64,000 nucleotides of DNA from positions 66,484 to 130,483 of the forward strand of contig CALXUR010000002.1 of the NCBI GenBank assembly GCA_944391735.1. The letters are read 5' to 3'. The position numbers and the translations under genes were made by a program. Positions 52,911-60,864 of the stretch are shown here, one piece after another (within the stretch, counting starts at the first letter, position 1; each line of letters starts with the position of its first letter). This DNA comes from an uncultured Alphaproteobacteria bacterium (GTDB lineage: Bacteria; Pseudomonadota; Alphaproteobacteria; CAAHEQ01; UBA3637). The notes below the pieces were generated by a model, which saw only the letters and a program-made list of their open reading frames with translations, made no database searches and was not told the origin of the DNA.

Positions 52911-53702
52911 ATGACAAAGATGAAGTATTCGTTCATGACATATGCTAATAAAGACGGATCAAGGGAATGGTGCAAGACACCTCAGTTTCAGAAAAAGGCC
53001 AGTGTTGAATATTTATATATTGTCGTAAAAGATGCGGCGTATCCGCATGGCCGAGTTTTGTTGACCTGTCACGCTCCGGAAGATGAACATGATCGTCATG
53101 AAAATCTTTTGAATCGTCATAAATTTATTCTTGATTATCATATAAAAACTGAAGAACAACGACAAAAAAAGAGGGCTGAAGGGTATACCCTGTTAAATCT
53201 TCAAAAGGATGTCATTGAAGTGGGAGCCGTTCGGTATGATGGCGAAGGTAATCGCTATGATTTTTCTCGAACACGGTTTCATGATCAGGAAAATGCGCAT
53301 GCGCGGCGGCGGACAATTGATTTGGTTTATGCACGCATTAAAAAGCATATGAATCAAGTTGTTGATCGTGAAATGAAGGCCATGGAGACAAGAAAAGCGG
53401 CAGACGAAAAGTTGGCCTTGATATATGCCCCTCTGGGAGTTGATAATCAGGAAAGGCGCGCTTTCATTGTGCCGAAAGACAGAGGGTTTGAAGACTTTAT
53501 GAAAGAGAATAATATGATCCCTTACCGTGTTTTTTCCATTGCGCGGGTGAAAAATAATCAGCCTGTTGTTTCCGAGATGGTTACGTTTGAGCCATATATT
53601 GGATTGGCTTCACAAAATCGGGATATAATTTTAAAAGCTATCCCCTCCTCTCCGATTTTGGCTCCGCAGATATTAAATCGTCTTTTACGATCGGGTAGGT
53701 AA
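52911..53702 (+). CDS. Uncharacterised basic protein
   Basis: A 263-aa soluble protein rich in Arg, Lys and His with no motif I recognise. Notable are a charged middle helix (AHARRRTIDLVYARIKKHMNQVVDREMKAMETRK) and no signal or membrane segment. AAGGAG precedes the ATG, a TTGATC-17-TATTAT promoter is upstream and a terminator follows, so it is an independent unit between tRNA-Gln and trxA. Confidence 0.6.
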   Translation: MTKMKYSFMTYANKDGSREWCKTPQFQKKASVEYLYIVVKDAAYPHGRVLLTCHAPEDEHDRHENLLNRHKFILDYHIKTEEQRQKKRAEGYTLLNLQKDVIEVGAVRYDGEGNRYDFSRTRFHDQENAHARRRTIDLVYARIKKHMNQVVDREMKAMETRKAADEKLALIYAPLGVDNQERRAFIVPKDRGFEDFMKENNMIPYRVFSIARVKNNQPVVSEMVTFEPYIGLASQNRDIILKAIPSSPILAPQILNRLLRSGR

Positions 53703-53723
53703 ACAGGATACAACCGGAAAAAC

Positions 53724-53753
53724 AAAAAAGAGACTTTAGAAGTCTCTTTTTTT
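53724..53753. terminator. Bidirectional terminator between convergent genes
   Basis: AAAAAAGAGACTT-TAG-AAGTCTCTTTTTTT; serves both the 52911 gene and trxA. Confidence 0.88.
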
Positions 53754-53768
53754 AATGAATTCAAAATA

Positions 53769-54083
53769 TTAAATATTTGAATTAATCCAATTCATTAACT
53801 CTGATTTCGGCATGGCTCCCATATGTTGAGCGATGACTTGGCCATTTTTAAAAAGAATCAAAGTCGGGATACTGGCGATATCAAATTTCTGGGGTGTATT
53901 CGGGGATTCATCCACATCCATCTTAACGATTTTAATCTTGTCAGCCATTTCACCGGAAAGCTCTGTTACAATCGGGAGCATTTGGCGACAGGGACCGCAC
54001 CAGGTAGCAAAAAAGTCGACCAGAACCGGCTTGTCGGATTTCAGGACTTCAGCTTCAAAGTTAGTATCATTGATAATTTCCAT
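53769..54083 (-). CDS. trxA: Thioredoxin
   Basis: Small redox protein (104 aa) with active site WCGPC in FFATWCGPCRQMLP and the cis-Pro region SIPTLILFKNG. Start at 54083 follows AAAGGAG; an in-frame extension upstream is not supported. Monocistronic or cotranscribed with tsaD (65-bp gap). Confidence 0.96.
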   Translation of the reverse strand: MEIINDTNFEAEVLKSDKPVLVDFFATWCGPCRQMLPIVTELSGEMADKIKIVKMDVDESPNTPQKFDIASIPTLILFKNGQVIAQHMGAMPKSELMNWINSNI

Positions 54084-54148
54084 TTTTTTCTCCTTTGTTA
54101 AACGTGATGAGTTGAATATAAGGGCTTTTCGGAGTGCTGTCAAGGGAT

Positions 54149-55168
54149 TTAAAGGGTATCCAATGGCCAGCGGGGACGAGCACGAAAATCCAGAGAACTG
54201 GTTAATCCCAGACGAAACCGTTCCAATCCGGCCCAGGCAATCATAACGCCGTTATCCGTGCACAAACCGATGGGAGGAGCCGAAAATATCAGATTATTTT
54301 TTTCGGCCAGTGTTTGAATCATGGATCGGACAGATTTATTAGCGGCGACACCTCCCGCAACGACTAAATCTTGGGCTTCGGGGTACCTTTCTTTGAAGAC
54401 CCGAATGGCATGTGTTAAACGATCTTGCATTTGTTTGATAACGGCCGATTGAAACGAGGCGCATATATCACTTTTATCCTGCTCCGAAAGTGGCGCGTGT
54501 TTTTCAATACATGTCCGAACAGAGGTCTTTAGACCGGAAAAAGAAAAATCACACCCGGGACGTCCCTTCATGGGAACCGGAAAGGCAAATTTCAAAGCAT
54601 CGCCCTGCCCGGCGCGTTTTTCCAGATTGGGGCCTCCGGGATAACCGATATTCAACATTTTGGCGACTTTGTCAAAAGCTTCTCCGGCCGAATCATCAAT
54701 AGTCGCGCCTAACTTTTCATATTGACCGACGCCTTTGACAATTAAAATCTGGCAGTGTCCGCCGGAGGTAAGCAACAGCAAATAAGGGAAAGAAACCGGA
54801 TGGCTTAACCGAACGGTCAGTGCATGTCCCTCCAGATGATTAACCGCCACAAACGGCAGGTTATGGCATAGTGCGATGGATTTAGCCGTCATAACTCCCA
54901 CCAAAACACCGCCGATAAGACCGGGACCGCCGGCGACAGCAATGGCAGACAGATCCGAAAATGTTTTCCCGGACTTGTCGAGTGCCTCCCGAATCAACAT
55001 ATCGCATTTTTCCAAATGGGCGCGTGCCGCTATTTCGGGAACGACACCACCGAAGCGACGGTGTTCATCGTATTGAGACCAAACAACGGAGGATAAAACC
55101 TCTTTTTGATCGGACACAATGGCACAGGCTGTTTCATCACAGCTGGATTCAATTCCCATGACAAGCAT
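54149..55168 (-). CDS. tsaD: tRNA N6-adenosine threonylcarbamoyltransferase
   Basis: A 339-aa ASKHA-fold enzyme of t6A synthesis. Signatures: MGIESSCDETACAIV at the N-terminus, metal motif HLEGH, DDSAGEAFDKVAKML and VVAGGVAANKSVR. Its partner tsaE is at 58734. The start overlaps the smr gene by 20 bp. Confidence 0.96.
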   Translation of the reverse strand: MLVMGIESSCDETACAIVSDQKEVLSSVVWSQYDEHRRFGGVVPEIAARAHLEKCDMLIREALDKSGKTFSDLSAIAVAGGPGLIGGVLVGVMTAKSIALCHNLPFVAVNHLEGHALTVRLSHPVSFPYLLLLTSGGHCQILIVKGVGQYEKLGATIDDSAGEAFDKVAKMLNIGYPGGPNLEKRAGQGDALKFAFPVPMKGRPGCDFSFSGLKTSVRTCIEKHAPLSEQDKSDICASFQSAVIKQMQDRLTHAIRVFKERYPEAQDLVVAGGVAANKSVRSMIQTLAEKNNLIFSAPPIGLCTDNGVMIAWAGLERFRLGLTSSLDFRARPRWPLDTL

Positions 55169-55562
55169 TTTTCTTTTTCCTTTTCAACATAATTTCAAGC
55201 GCGCCGCCCCCGTTCAGCCAGCGAGTTTGATTTATTTTTTCTTTAAAAAACGGTGTTTCAAGCCAACCGGAAATCTCTTTATGAATCAGACCTTCGCTAT
55301 GTAAACCGCCCTTTCCGGTAATGACCGTAATTAACTTTGTATTTTCCCGATGATGAATCATAATAAACCGACGGAACGTTTGATATGCTTCTTCAACCGT
55401 TAAGCCGTGTAAATCCAAAACAGACATCAGTTCCCGTTCAGGAGCGCGCCTGACTTTCAATTTTTTAGGAAAGGAAACCGGTTGAACCGCGCGCCGACCG
55501 GTGAGCGGTTTCAGGGTTTGCCGAAGACTTTCCCAAAGAGATAAATCGGATTTTGAAAACAT
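55149..55562 (-). CDS. Smr-domain protein
   Basis: A 137-aa protein with a C-terminal Smr (small MutS-related) domain: SVLDLHGLTVEEAYQTFRRFI and VITGKGGLHSEGLIHKEISGWLE, ending in GGGALEIMLKR. Smr domains have DNA- or RNA-nicking activity. It lies in the conserved mltA-smr order; 13-bp gap to mltA upstream. Confidence 0.9.
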   Translation of the reverse strand: MFSKSDLSLWESLRQTLKPLTGRRAVQPVSFPKKLKVRRAPERELMSVLDLHGLTVEEAYQTFRRFIMIHHRENTKLITVITGKGGLHSEGLIHKEISGWLETPFFKEKINQTRWLNGGGALEIMLKRKKKNACHGN

Positions 55563-55575
55563 ACCGAACGTCTTT

Positions 55576-56598
55576 CTAATCAGGCAGCAACAAATAATAA
55601 CTGCCCTGTTGATTCATACGGCCGGCTTGGGTAAATGCCTCTTCCCCGTGTCCCCAAAAATAATCGGCGCGAATACCGCCTTTGATAGCGTTGCCGGTGT
55701 CCTGTGCCACGACCAAATGCCGGATTGGCAGACCATCCGGGTCTTGTGTGACAAGCCACATAGGAGTTTGCATCGGAATGTAATTTTTATCCACGGCAAC
55801 AGAATGGTGTGGTGTCAAAGGGACACCGGCTGTTCCGACAGGTGTTTCACCCTGAACTTCCCGGAAAAAGATATAACGGGGATTTTGCGCCATTAAATCC
55901 CGAGCCTGATCCGGATGAGATTTCAACCAACGGCGAATTTCCGGCATGGAGCGTCCCGTTTCCGAGAGCAAGCCTTCTTCTGCCAAGATGGAACCGATTC
56001 CTTTAAATGTTCGTCCGTTGTTGCCCGCATAGCCGAGACGGATTTCCCCGTCCGGGGTTTCCATTCGTCCCGATCCCTGGATATGAAGGATAAACAAATC
56101 GACGGGGTCATCTGCCCAAGCGATAACAGGTGCTTCAAAATCGGCATCCGATTCAATCTCTTCACGTGTTTCGATTTTTTTATCCCGCACATAATCATAA
56201 GGAAGACCATACACCGGCACTTGATTTGCATGGACTTTGTTTCGGGTTCCGGTCAGCTCCGCTTCGTAATACCCCGTTATTTTTCCGGTTTCCTCCCCAT
56301 ATGCCGTTACCTGATAAGGGGTTAAATGTCTTTCAATATATCGACGAATTTTGGGAGCCGAAGCGTATCGATAGGAAGACAGGCCGTCACAAAACGACCG
56401 CCAAGAGTCGGTCGGTTTGGTGCAGGCTCTTTGGAGTGCCGGCAACGCTTCCGTAAAATCTTCATCCTCCCAACCGGGAAGGTCGGAAAAAGAGGTTTCC
56501 GACAATTTAAACGCCCGCCCTTGAGAGAGAGGATGGGAAGAACACGCCGCTAATAAAGAGGCGATTGCGATGGAAAAAGAAAGGGCAAACTTATGCAT
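55576..56598 (-). CDS. mltA: Membrane-bound lytic murein transglycosylase A
   Basis: A 340-aa lipoprotein (lipobox SLLAACSS near residue 19) with the MltA barrel (ITGYYEAELTGTRN, then FILHIQGSGRMETPDGEIRLGYAGNNGRTFKGIG) and 3D domain carrying catalytic Asp residues (LVVAQDTGNAIKGGIRADYFWG). Produces 1,6-anhydro-muropeptides. Overlaps the Tim44-like gene end by 8 bp. Confidence 0.95.
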   Translation of the reverse strand: MHKFALSFSIAIASLLAACSSHPLSQGRAFKLSETSFSDLPGWEDEDFTEALPALQRACTKPTDSWRSFCDGLSSYRYASAPKIRRYIERHLTPYQVTAYGEETGKITGYYEAELTGTRNKVHANQVPVYGLPYDYVRDKKIETREEIESDADFEAPVIAWADDPVDLFILHIQGSGRMETPDGEIRLGYAGNNGRTFKGIGSILAEEGLLSETGRSMPEIRRWLKSHPDQARDLMAQNPRYIFFREVQGETPVGTAGVPLTPHHSVAVDKNYIPMQTPMWLVTQDPDGLPIRHLVVAQDTGNAIKGGIRADYFWGHGEEAFTQAGRMNQQGSYYLLLPD

Positions 56599-57175
56599 GG
56601 CGTGCCTGACTGTGGGTTGCGGTTATAATCCAATTATCGCGGGCAATTTTTTGAAAAACCCAGGTATCCTGCACGACGGCGATATTCATCGGATCTCCCT
56701 CAATAACATCACCTTGTTCATTTTTTAACAAGTTAATTTGCTCGGTTATGAATTGAACGGTTACCACATCATTTTTGGGAGATTTATCGATAACCTCGAC
56801 CGAATCGAAGCAAATCAGGGAAAAATCCATTTTTGTTTTATTGTTTCGGCGATTGACAACATCCTGTTCAAATAAAGCGTAAACATTCGGTGCCAAAACG
56901 TTTTTTAAATCTTTTAAATTGCCGACGGCAAAAGAATGCAAGGTTTTCTGAAACACACGTTTGGCGGATTCAATAAAGGCAACTTTATCCCAACCCGTAT
57001 TTTTCGCGACATTATCCGGTTGAATAATTTGCATTTCCACAATTTCCCCGGTTTCTTTTGATATCAATCTGATTTTTTCCGGTTGATTTCGAGGTGTTTT
57101 TGATATAGCCCTATAAAGACGCCAGATGAAATATCCGGCAATCAGTCCAAAAACGAGTGTTGTTTCCAAAGTCAT
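56591..57175 (-). CDS. Tim44-like domain protein
   Basis: A 194-aa protein with one N-terminal membrane helix (LVFGLIAGYFIWRLY) and a C-terminal Tim44-like domain (FIESAKRVFQKTLHSFAVGNLKDLKNVLAPNVYALFEQDV ... DTWVFQKIARDNWIITATH). Bacterial relatives in Alphaproteobacteria (TimA-type) are inner-membrane proteins. The gene is next to secB, divergent, as is usual in this class. Exact role unknown. Confidence 0.88.
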   Translation of the reverse strand: MTLETTLVFGLIAGYFIWRLYRAISKTPRNQPEKIRLISKETGEIVEMQIIQPDNVAKNTGWDKVAFIESAKRVFQKTLHSFAVGNLKDLKNVLAPNVYALFEQDVVNRRNNKTKMDFSLICFDSVEVIDKSPKNDVVTVQFITEQINLLKNEQGDVIEGDPMNIAVVQDTWVFQKIARDNWIITATHSQARHA

Positions 57176-57275
57176 TTACGTTCATTTCCTCTTTACAATA
57201 ACACAAAATGCATGTATATATAATCATGTCTAATATAATCTGAATTCCAACTTTTTTTCAAGAGGATTTTTCAAA

Positions 57276-57728
57276 ATGGAGCAAAAAGAAGCAAAAAACC
57301 TGCCGAATATTCAAATAAACGCCCAATATATTAAGGATTTATCTTTTGAAGGACCGGCTCTTCCCGGAATTTTGGCGGAAATGAAAGCACCGCCGGCGAT
57401 TTCGGTTGATATCGATACAAGTGTCAGCAGAAACGGGGATAACCTGTATACGGTAGAACTGACAATTAAAGCCAACGCCTCCAGAGCGGATGATCAAAGG
57501 ACGATTTTTATTTGCGAGCTGACATACGGCGGATTGGTTACTTTAAATGTTCCCGAAGATCATGTTGAACCGATTTTGCTTGTTGAAATTCCACATTTCC
57601 TGTTTCCCTATGCACGTGCCATTGTTGCCAACACGACGCGTGAAGCCGGTTTGCCGCCGTTGCAAATCAATCCGGTGGATTTCGCGGCATTGTATCATCA
57701 AAAAATAGAAGGCCAAAAAGCGAAGTAA
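57276..57728 (+). CDS. secB: Protein-export chaperone SecB
   Basis: A 150-aa cytosolic chaperone that keeps preproteins unfolded for SecA. Signatures: INAQYIKDLSFEGPALP, EVELTIKANA..., PILLVEIPHFLFPYARAIVANTTREAGLPPLQINPVDFAALYHQK. AAGAGGA precedes the ATG. Confidence 0.95.
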   Translation: MEQKEAKNLPNIQINAQYIKDLSFEGPALPGILAEMKAPPAISVDIDTSVSRNGDNLYTVELTIKANASRADDQRTIFICELTYGGLVTLNVPEDHVEPILLVEIPHFLFPYARAIVANTTREAGLPPLQINPVDFAALYHQKIEGQKAK

Positions 57729-57743
57729 GGTGTTCATTTGTTT

Positions 57744-57778
57744 AAAAAGAGGAAAAAAGTTGATTTTTTCCTCTTTTT
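57744..57778 (+). terminator. Terminator of secB
   Basis: AAAAAGAGGAAAAAA and TTTTTTCCTCTTTTT stem, 16 bp after the secB stop. Confidence 0.85.
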
Positions 57779-57810
57779 CGGTTTAAATAACAAAAGTAAG
57801 GAGAGAGAGC

Positions 57811-58737
57811 ATGATGCTGATAAAACTTTTGTTATGGTCCATCTTGGTCGGTTCCATTGTTATGGGATATTTGGGAGTGCAATCCGGATCCGCCGGAAAT
57901 GCGGCTGCCGGTATCGGGATTATTATTCTGGGCGGATTTTTATTGTATTTTCTGATTAAAATGGTGTTACATTTTGGATTTATTGTCATTAAAATCATCT
58001 TGTTTACCGCTTTAATCGTTACGATTATCTTTTTGGGAATCAAAGGATGCCAATTTGTATTTGAAAAAGGAAAAGAAGCTTCCGTAGCCGCTGTTGAAAA
58101 AACAAAGACTTTCGGTCATGAAGTTGAACAAAAAGTAGCGGAACAGGATATATGGCAACGCGCTTTATCTTTCTTTTCATTCGCGCCTGATAAAAATGAC
58201 AACACGGTGGCCTCTGTTCCCAAGACGGCATATACACCCCCGGCACCGTCAACACCGACGCTTCCGTCGACGATTAACGGTGTGGTGAGCGAAGTGAGAT
58301 CCGGATATTTAATGCGTATCGGATCCCATTTTATTAAATTATATGGAATAGATGCCCCGGATCCGTCTCAGACATGTCTGGATAAAAGGGGCGAAACCTA
58401 TGATTGCGGACGAGAATCTAAAAAGATGTTGGAGCGTTTGGTTTTAGGCAAAAATATTATGTGTCAAACGGTCGGAGGTGATTACAACGGTAATTATATA
58501 GCGACCTGTTCCATCAACGATTTTGATGTCGGAGCCAGTATGGTTACCGTCGGTTGGGCAGTTGCCGACAGACAGGTGACGGATGTTTATATTCCGTATG
58601 AGGATGAAGCGCATGTCAAACGGTTGGGTTTATGGAGTGGAAAGTTTATGGCTCCCTGGGAGGTCAGGAGTCGAAACCGGCGCGCACAGACTGCACCGTC
58701 CGAAAAGTCGGGATTTTGGGAGAGCTTGTTTAAATGA
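57811..58737 (+). CDS. Membrane-anchored thermonuclease (SNase-like) protein
   Basis: A 308-aa protein. Two or three hydrophobic segments (roughly residues 4-24, 30-50 and 55-75) and a linker lead to a C-terminal SNase-like domain (GVVSEVRSGYLMRIGSHFIKLYGIDAPDPSQTC ... GNYIATCSINDFDVGASMVTVGWAV). The domain places the nuclease after the membrane segments, with four Cys that may form disulfides. The canonical catalytic Arg-Glu-Arg set is only partly recognisable, so activity is uncertain. GGAGAG precedes the ATG. tsaE overlaps the stop. Confidence 0.8.
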   Translation: MMLIKLLLWSILVGSIVMGYLGVQSGSAGNAAAGIGIIILGGFLLYFLIKMVLHFGFIVIKIILFTALIVTIIFLGIKGCQFVFEKGKEASVAAVEKTKTFGHEVEQKVAEQDIWQRALSFFSFAPDKNDNTVASVPKTAYTPPAPSTPTLPSTINGVVSEVRSGYLMRIGSHFIKLYGIDAPDPSQTCLDKRGETYDCGRESKKMLERLVLGKNIMCQTVGGDYNGNYIATCSINDFDVGASMVTVGWAVADRQVTDVYIPYEDEAHVKRLGLWSGKFMAPWEVRSRNRRAQTAPSEKSGFWESLFK

Positions 58738-59156
58738 AAACATTTAAATCGGTAAGCGAACGGGATACTGCCGCTGTTGCGGCATGGTTAGCCGAGCGAG
58801 TATCCGTTGGGGATGTCATTGCTTTATACGGGACTTTAGGGGTCGGGAAAACAGCCTTTTGCAGGGGATTTATTCGATCTTTAACAAATGAATCCGAAGA
58901 TGTTCCCAGTCCCACTTTTACATTGCTGCAAACTTATGAGACGGCCCTTTTCCCAGTGTATCATTTTGATATGTATCGTTTAAAAACGCCGGATGAAGCC
59001 TATGAAATCGGAATAGAGGATGCTTTTGCGGAAGGGGTGTCTTTGATTGAATGGCCGGAAAAAGTCGGATCTTTACTGCCGCGAAAACATATTACGGTTC
59101 GGATTGATATTCAAAACGATGAAAGAGTTATTACAATTGAAGGAGTCCCCCAGTGA
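58734..59156 (+). CDS. tsaE: tRNA threonylcarbamoyladenosine synthesis ATPase
   Basis: A 140-aa P-loop ATPase: Walker A GTLGVGKTAFCRGF and the signatures SPTFTLLQTYE, YHFDMYRL and LIEWPEKVG. Needed for recycling of the TsaBDE complex in t6A synthesis. It begins the tsaE-amgK-murU-addB-addA run typical of Alphaproteobacteria; each junction overlaps by a few bases. Confidence 0.95.
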   Translation: MKTFKSVSERDTAAVAAWLAERVSVGDVIALYGTLGVGKTAFCRGFIRSLTNESEDVPSPTFTLLQTYETALFPVYHFDMYRLKTPDEAYEIGIEDAFAEGVSLIEWPEKVGSLLPRKHITVRIDIQNDERVITIEGVPQ

Positions 59157-60148
59157 ATCGAGAAGAATCACTTTTATCTTTTTTACAACAAGTCGGCTGG
59201 CAAAAAGCCAAGCGCGCTTTATTAGCGGCCGATGCGTCATTTCGATCTTATGAACGGTTAACAAATGAAACCGGGCAGACGGCTGTTTTAATGAACGCGC
59301 CCCCGCCCGAAAATCCGGGTCAATTTATTTTTATTGATCGGTTGTTAGAGCAGGCAGGAATTCGGGTTCCTCGCATTTTAGCGTCCGATTTAAGCAACGG
59401 ATTTGTGTTGTTGGAAGATTTCGGAGACGACACGTTTGCCCGATTATTGGATCGGGGAACGTCTGTTCGGGATTTATATGCCCGGGCAGTTGATACTTTG
59501 GCTCAAATGCAAAAGAAAATTGATCTGTCAAATGACGGTATTCCGGCGTATGATTTTGATAAGATGATGTTTGAGGTTTCTCTGCTTCCCGACTGGTTTG
59601 GGAAATATGCGGTTCCGGGCGGGTTATCCGAACAGTCCAGAAATGAGTTTATGGCTTTATGGGAGCCGTTAATCAGGCAGATTCAAACACTTCCGAAAAC
59701 ACTTGTTCTGTTAGATTTCCACATTGACAACCTGATGATTACACCGGACGAGGTCTGTGGCGTTTTGGATTTTCAAGACGGGCGTATCGGACCGGCTGTT
59801 TACGATTTAATGTCTTTAGTCGAAGATGAGCGACGGGACGTATCCGAAGAAATTCGCCGAGAAATGATTGAACGATATTTTGATGCCAGGCCGGAAGTTA
59901 ACCAGCCGTTTGTTCGGAAAGCGTTGGATCTTGTGGCTATGCAGCGTCACACAAAAGTTGTCGGGATTTTTGTTCGCTTATGCGTTAGAGATGGGAAAGA
60001 CAGATATTTGAAAATGATTCCGTTTGTGTGGTCATTGATTGAACGCCATCTGAATCAACCTGAATTTGAAGCCTATCGGAATTGGATTGACAAGAACATT
60101 CCGGACAAGCTTCGTCACATAATACCACAGGTAAAAAAATGTGTATAA
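59153..60148 (+). CDS. amgK: N-acetylmuramate/N-acetylglucosamine kinase
   Basis: APH-fold sugar kinase (331 aa) that phosphorylates anomeric MurNAc/GlcNAc in peptidoglycan recycling. Catalytic loop LVLLDFHIDNLMI and metal motif GVLDFQDGRIGPAVYDLMSLVEDERRDVS are the diagnostic AmgK features. Coupled to tsaE upstream and murU downstream (10-bp overlap), giving a MurNAc salvage pair that bypasses de novo UDP-MurNAc synthesis. Confidence 0.92.
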   Translation: MNREESLLSFLQQVGWQKAKRALLAADASFRSYERLTNETGQTAVLMNAPPPENPGQFIFIDRLLEQAGIRVPRILASDLSNGFVLLEDFGDDTFARLLDRGTSVRDLYARAVDTLAQMQKKIDLSNDGIPAYDFDKMMFEVSLLPDWFGKYAVPGGLSEQSRNEFMALWEPLIRQIQTLPKTLVLLDFHIDNLMITPDEVCGVLDFQDGRIGPAVYDLMSLVEDERRDVSEEIRREMIERYFDARPEVNQPFVRKALDLVAMQRHTKVVGIFVRLCVRDGKDRYLKMIPFVWSLIERHLNQPEFEAYRNWIDKNIPDKLRHIIPQVKKCV

Positions 60149-60864
60149 AACCGAATATCATGATGATTTTAGCCGCCGGACGCGGTGTGCGGATGGACTA
60201 TTTAACGAATGATAAACCAAAGCCGCTCATTCAAGTGTGCGGTCGAACATTGTTGGACAGGGTTGTGGATCAGGGCGTTGCGGCCGGCATTCAAAATTAC
60301 GTTGTCAACACCTGTTATAAAGCGGAGATGATCGAAGCCTCGTTGAAAGATAGAAAGGGGATATCCGTTCATTTTTCACGGGAGGAGACGGCTTTGGAAA
60401 CGGGGGGTGGCATTTTGAACGCCCTACCCCTTTTGTTGCCCATGGGGCAGAATGGTTTTTATGTCGCGAATGCGGATCCTTTATGGATAGATAAAACGGT
60501 CTCGGTTTTTGATCAACTGGCGGCAGCCTGGCGGCCGGAAGACATGGATGTGTTGTTGGCACTTGTTCCGAAAACACAGGCTTTCGGAGATGTTCATGAC
60601 GGCAATTATTTTATTGAAAACGGTCGGCCGCGGCGTCAACGGCCGGGAGAGCGGGATATTCCCTATTTATTTATGGGCATTCAAATTTTACATCCCCGGA
60701 TTTTCGATCAGGTTTCTGCCGGTGTTTTCAGCGTGCGTGATTTGTATGATAAAGCCGAAAAGAAAGGGCGGCTTGGGCACATTATTTATGATGGTGAATG
60801 GTATCATGTCGGAACGCCGGAAGCTTTAACGGATACGGAAACACGAATAAAAGGACACGTATGA
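60139..60864 (+). CDS. murU: MurNAc-1-phosphate uridylyltransferase
   Basis: A 241-aa nucleotidyltransferase. The N-terminal MMILAAGRGVRMDYLTNDKPKPLIQVCG is the NTP-transferase signature, with VANADPLW replacing the usual N-D and a final GEWYHVGTPEAL. Makes UDP-MurNAc from MurNAc-1-P supplied by AmgK. The stop overlaps the addB start (ATGA). Confidence 0.92.
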   Translation: MCIKPNIMMILAAGRGVRMDYLTNDKPKPLIQVCGRTLLDRVVDQGVAAGIQNYVVNTCYKAEMIEASLKDRKGISVHFSREETALETGGGILNALPLLLPMGQNGFYVANADPLWIDKTVSVFDQLAAAWRPEDMDVLLALVPKTQAFGDVHDGNYFIENGRPRRQRPGERDIPYLFMGIQILHPRIFDQVSAGVFSVRDLYDKAEKKGRLGHIIYDGEWYHVGTPEALTDTETRIKGHV

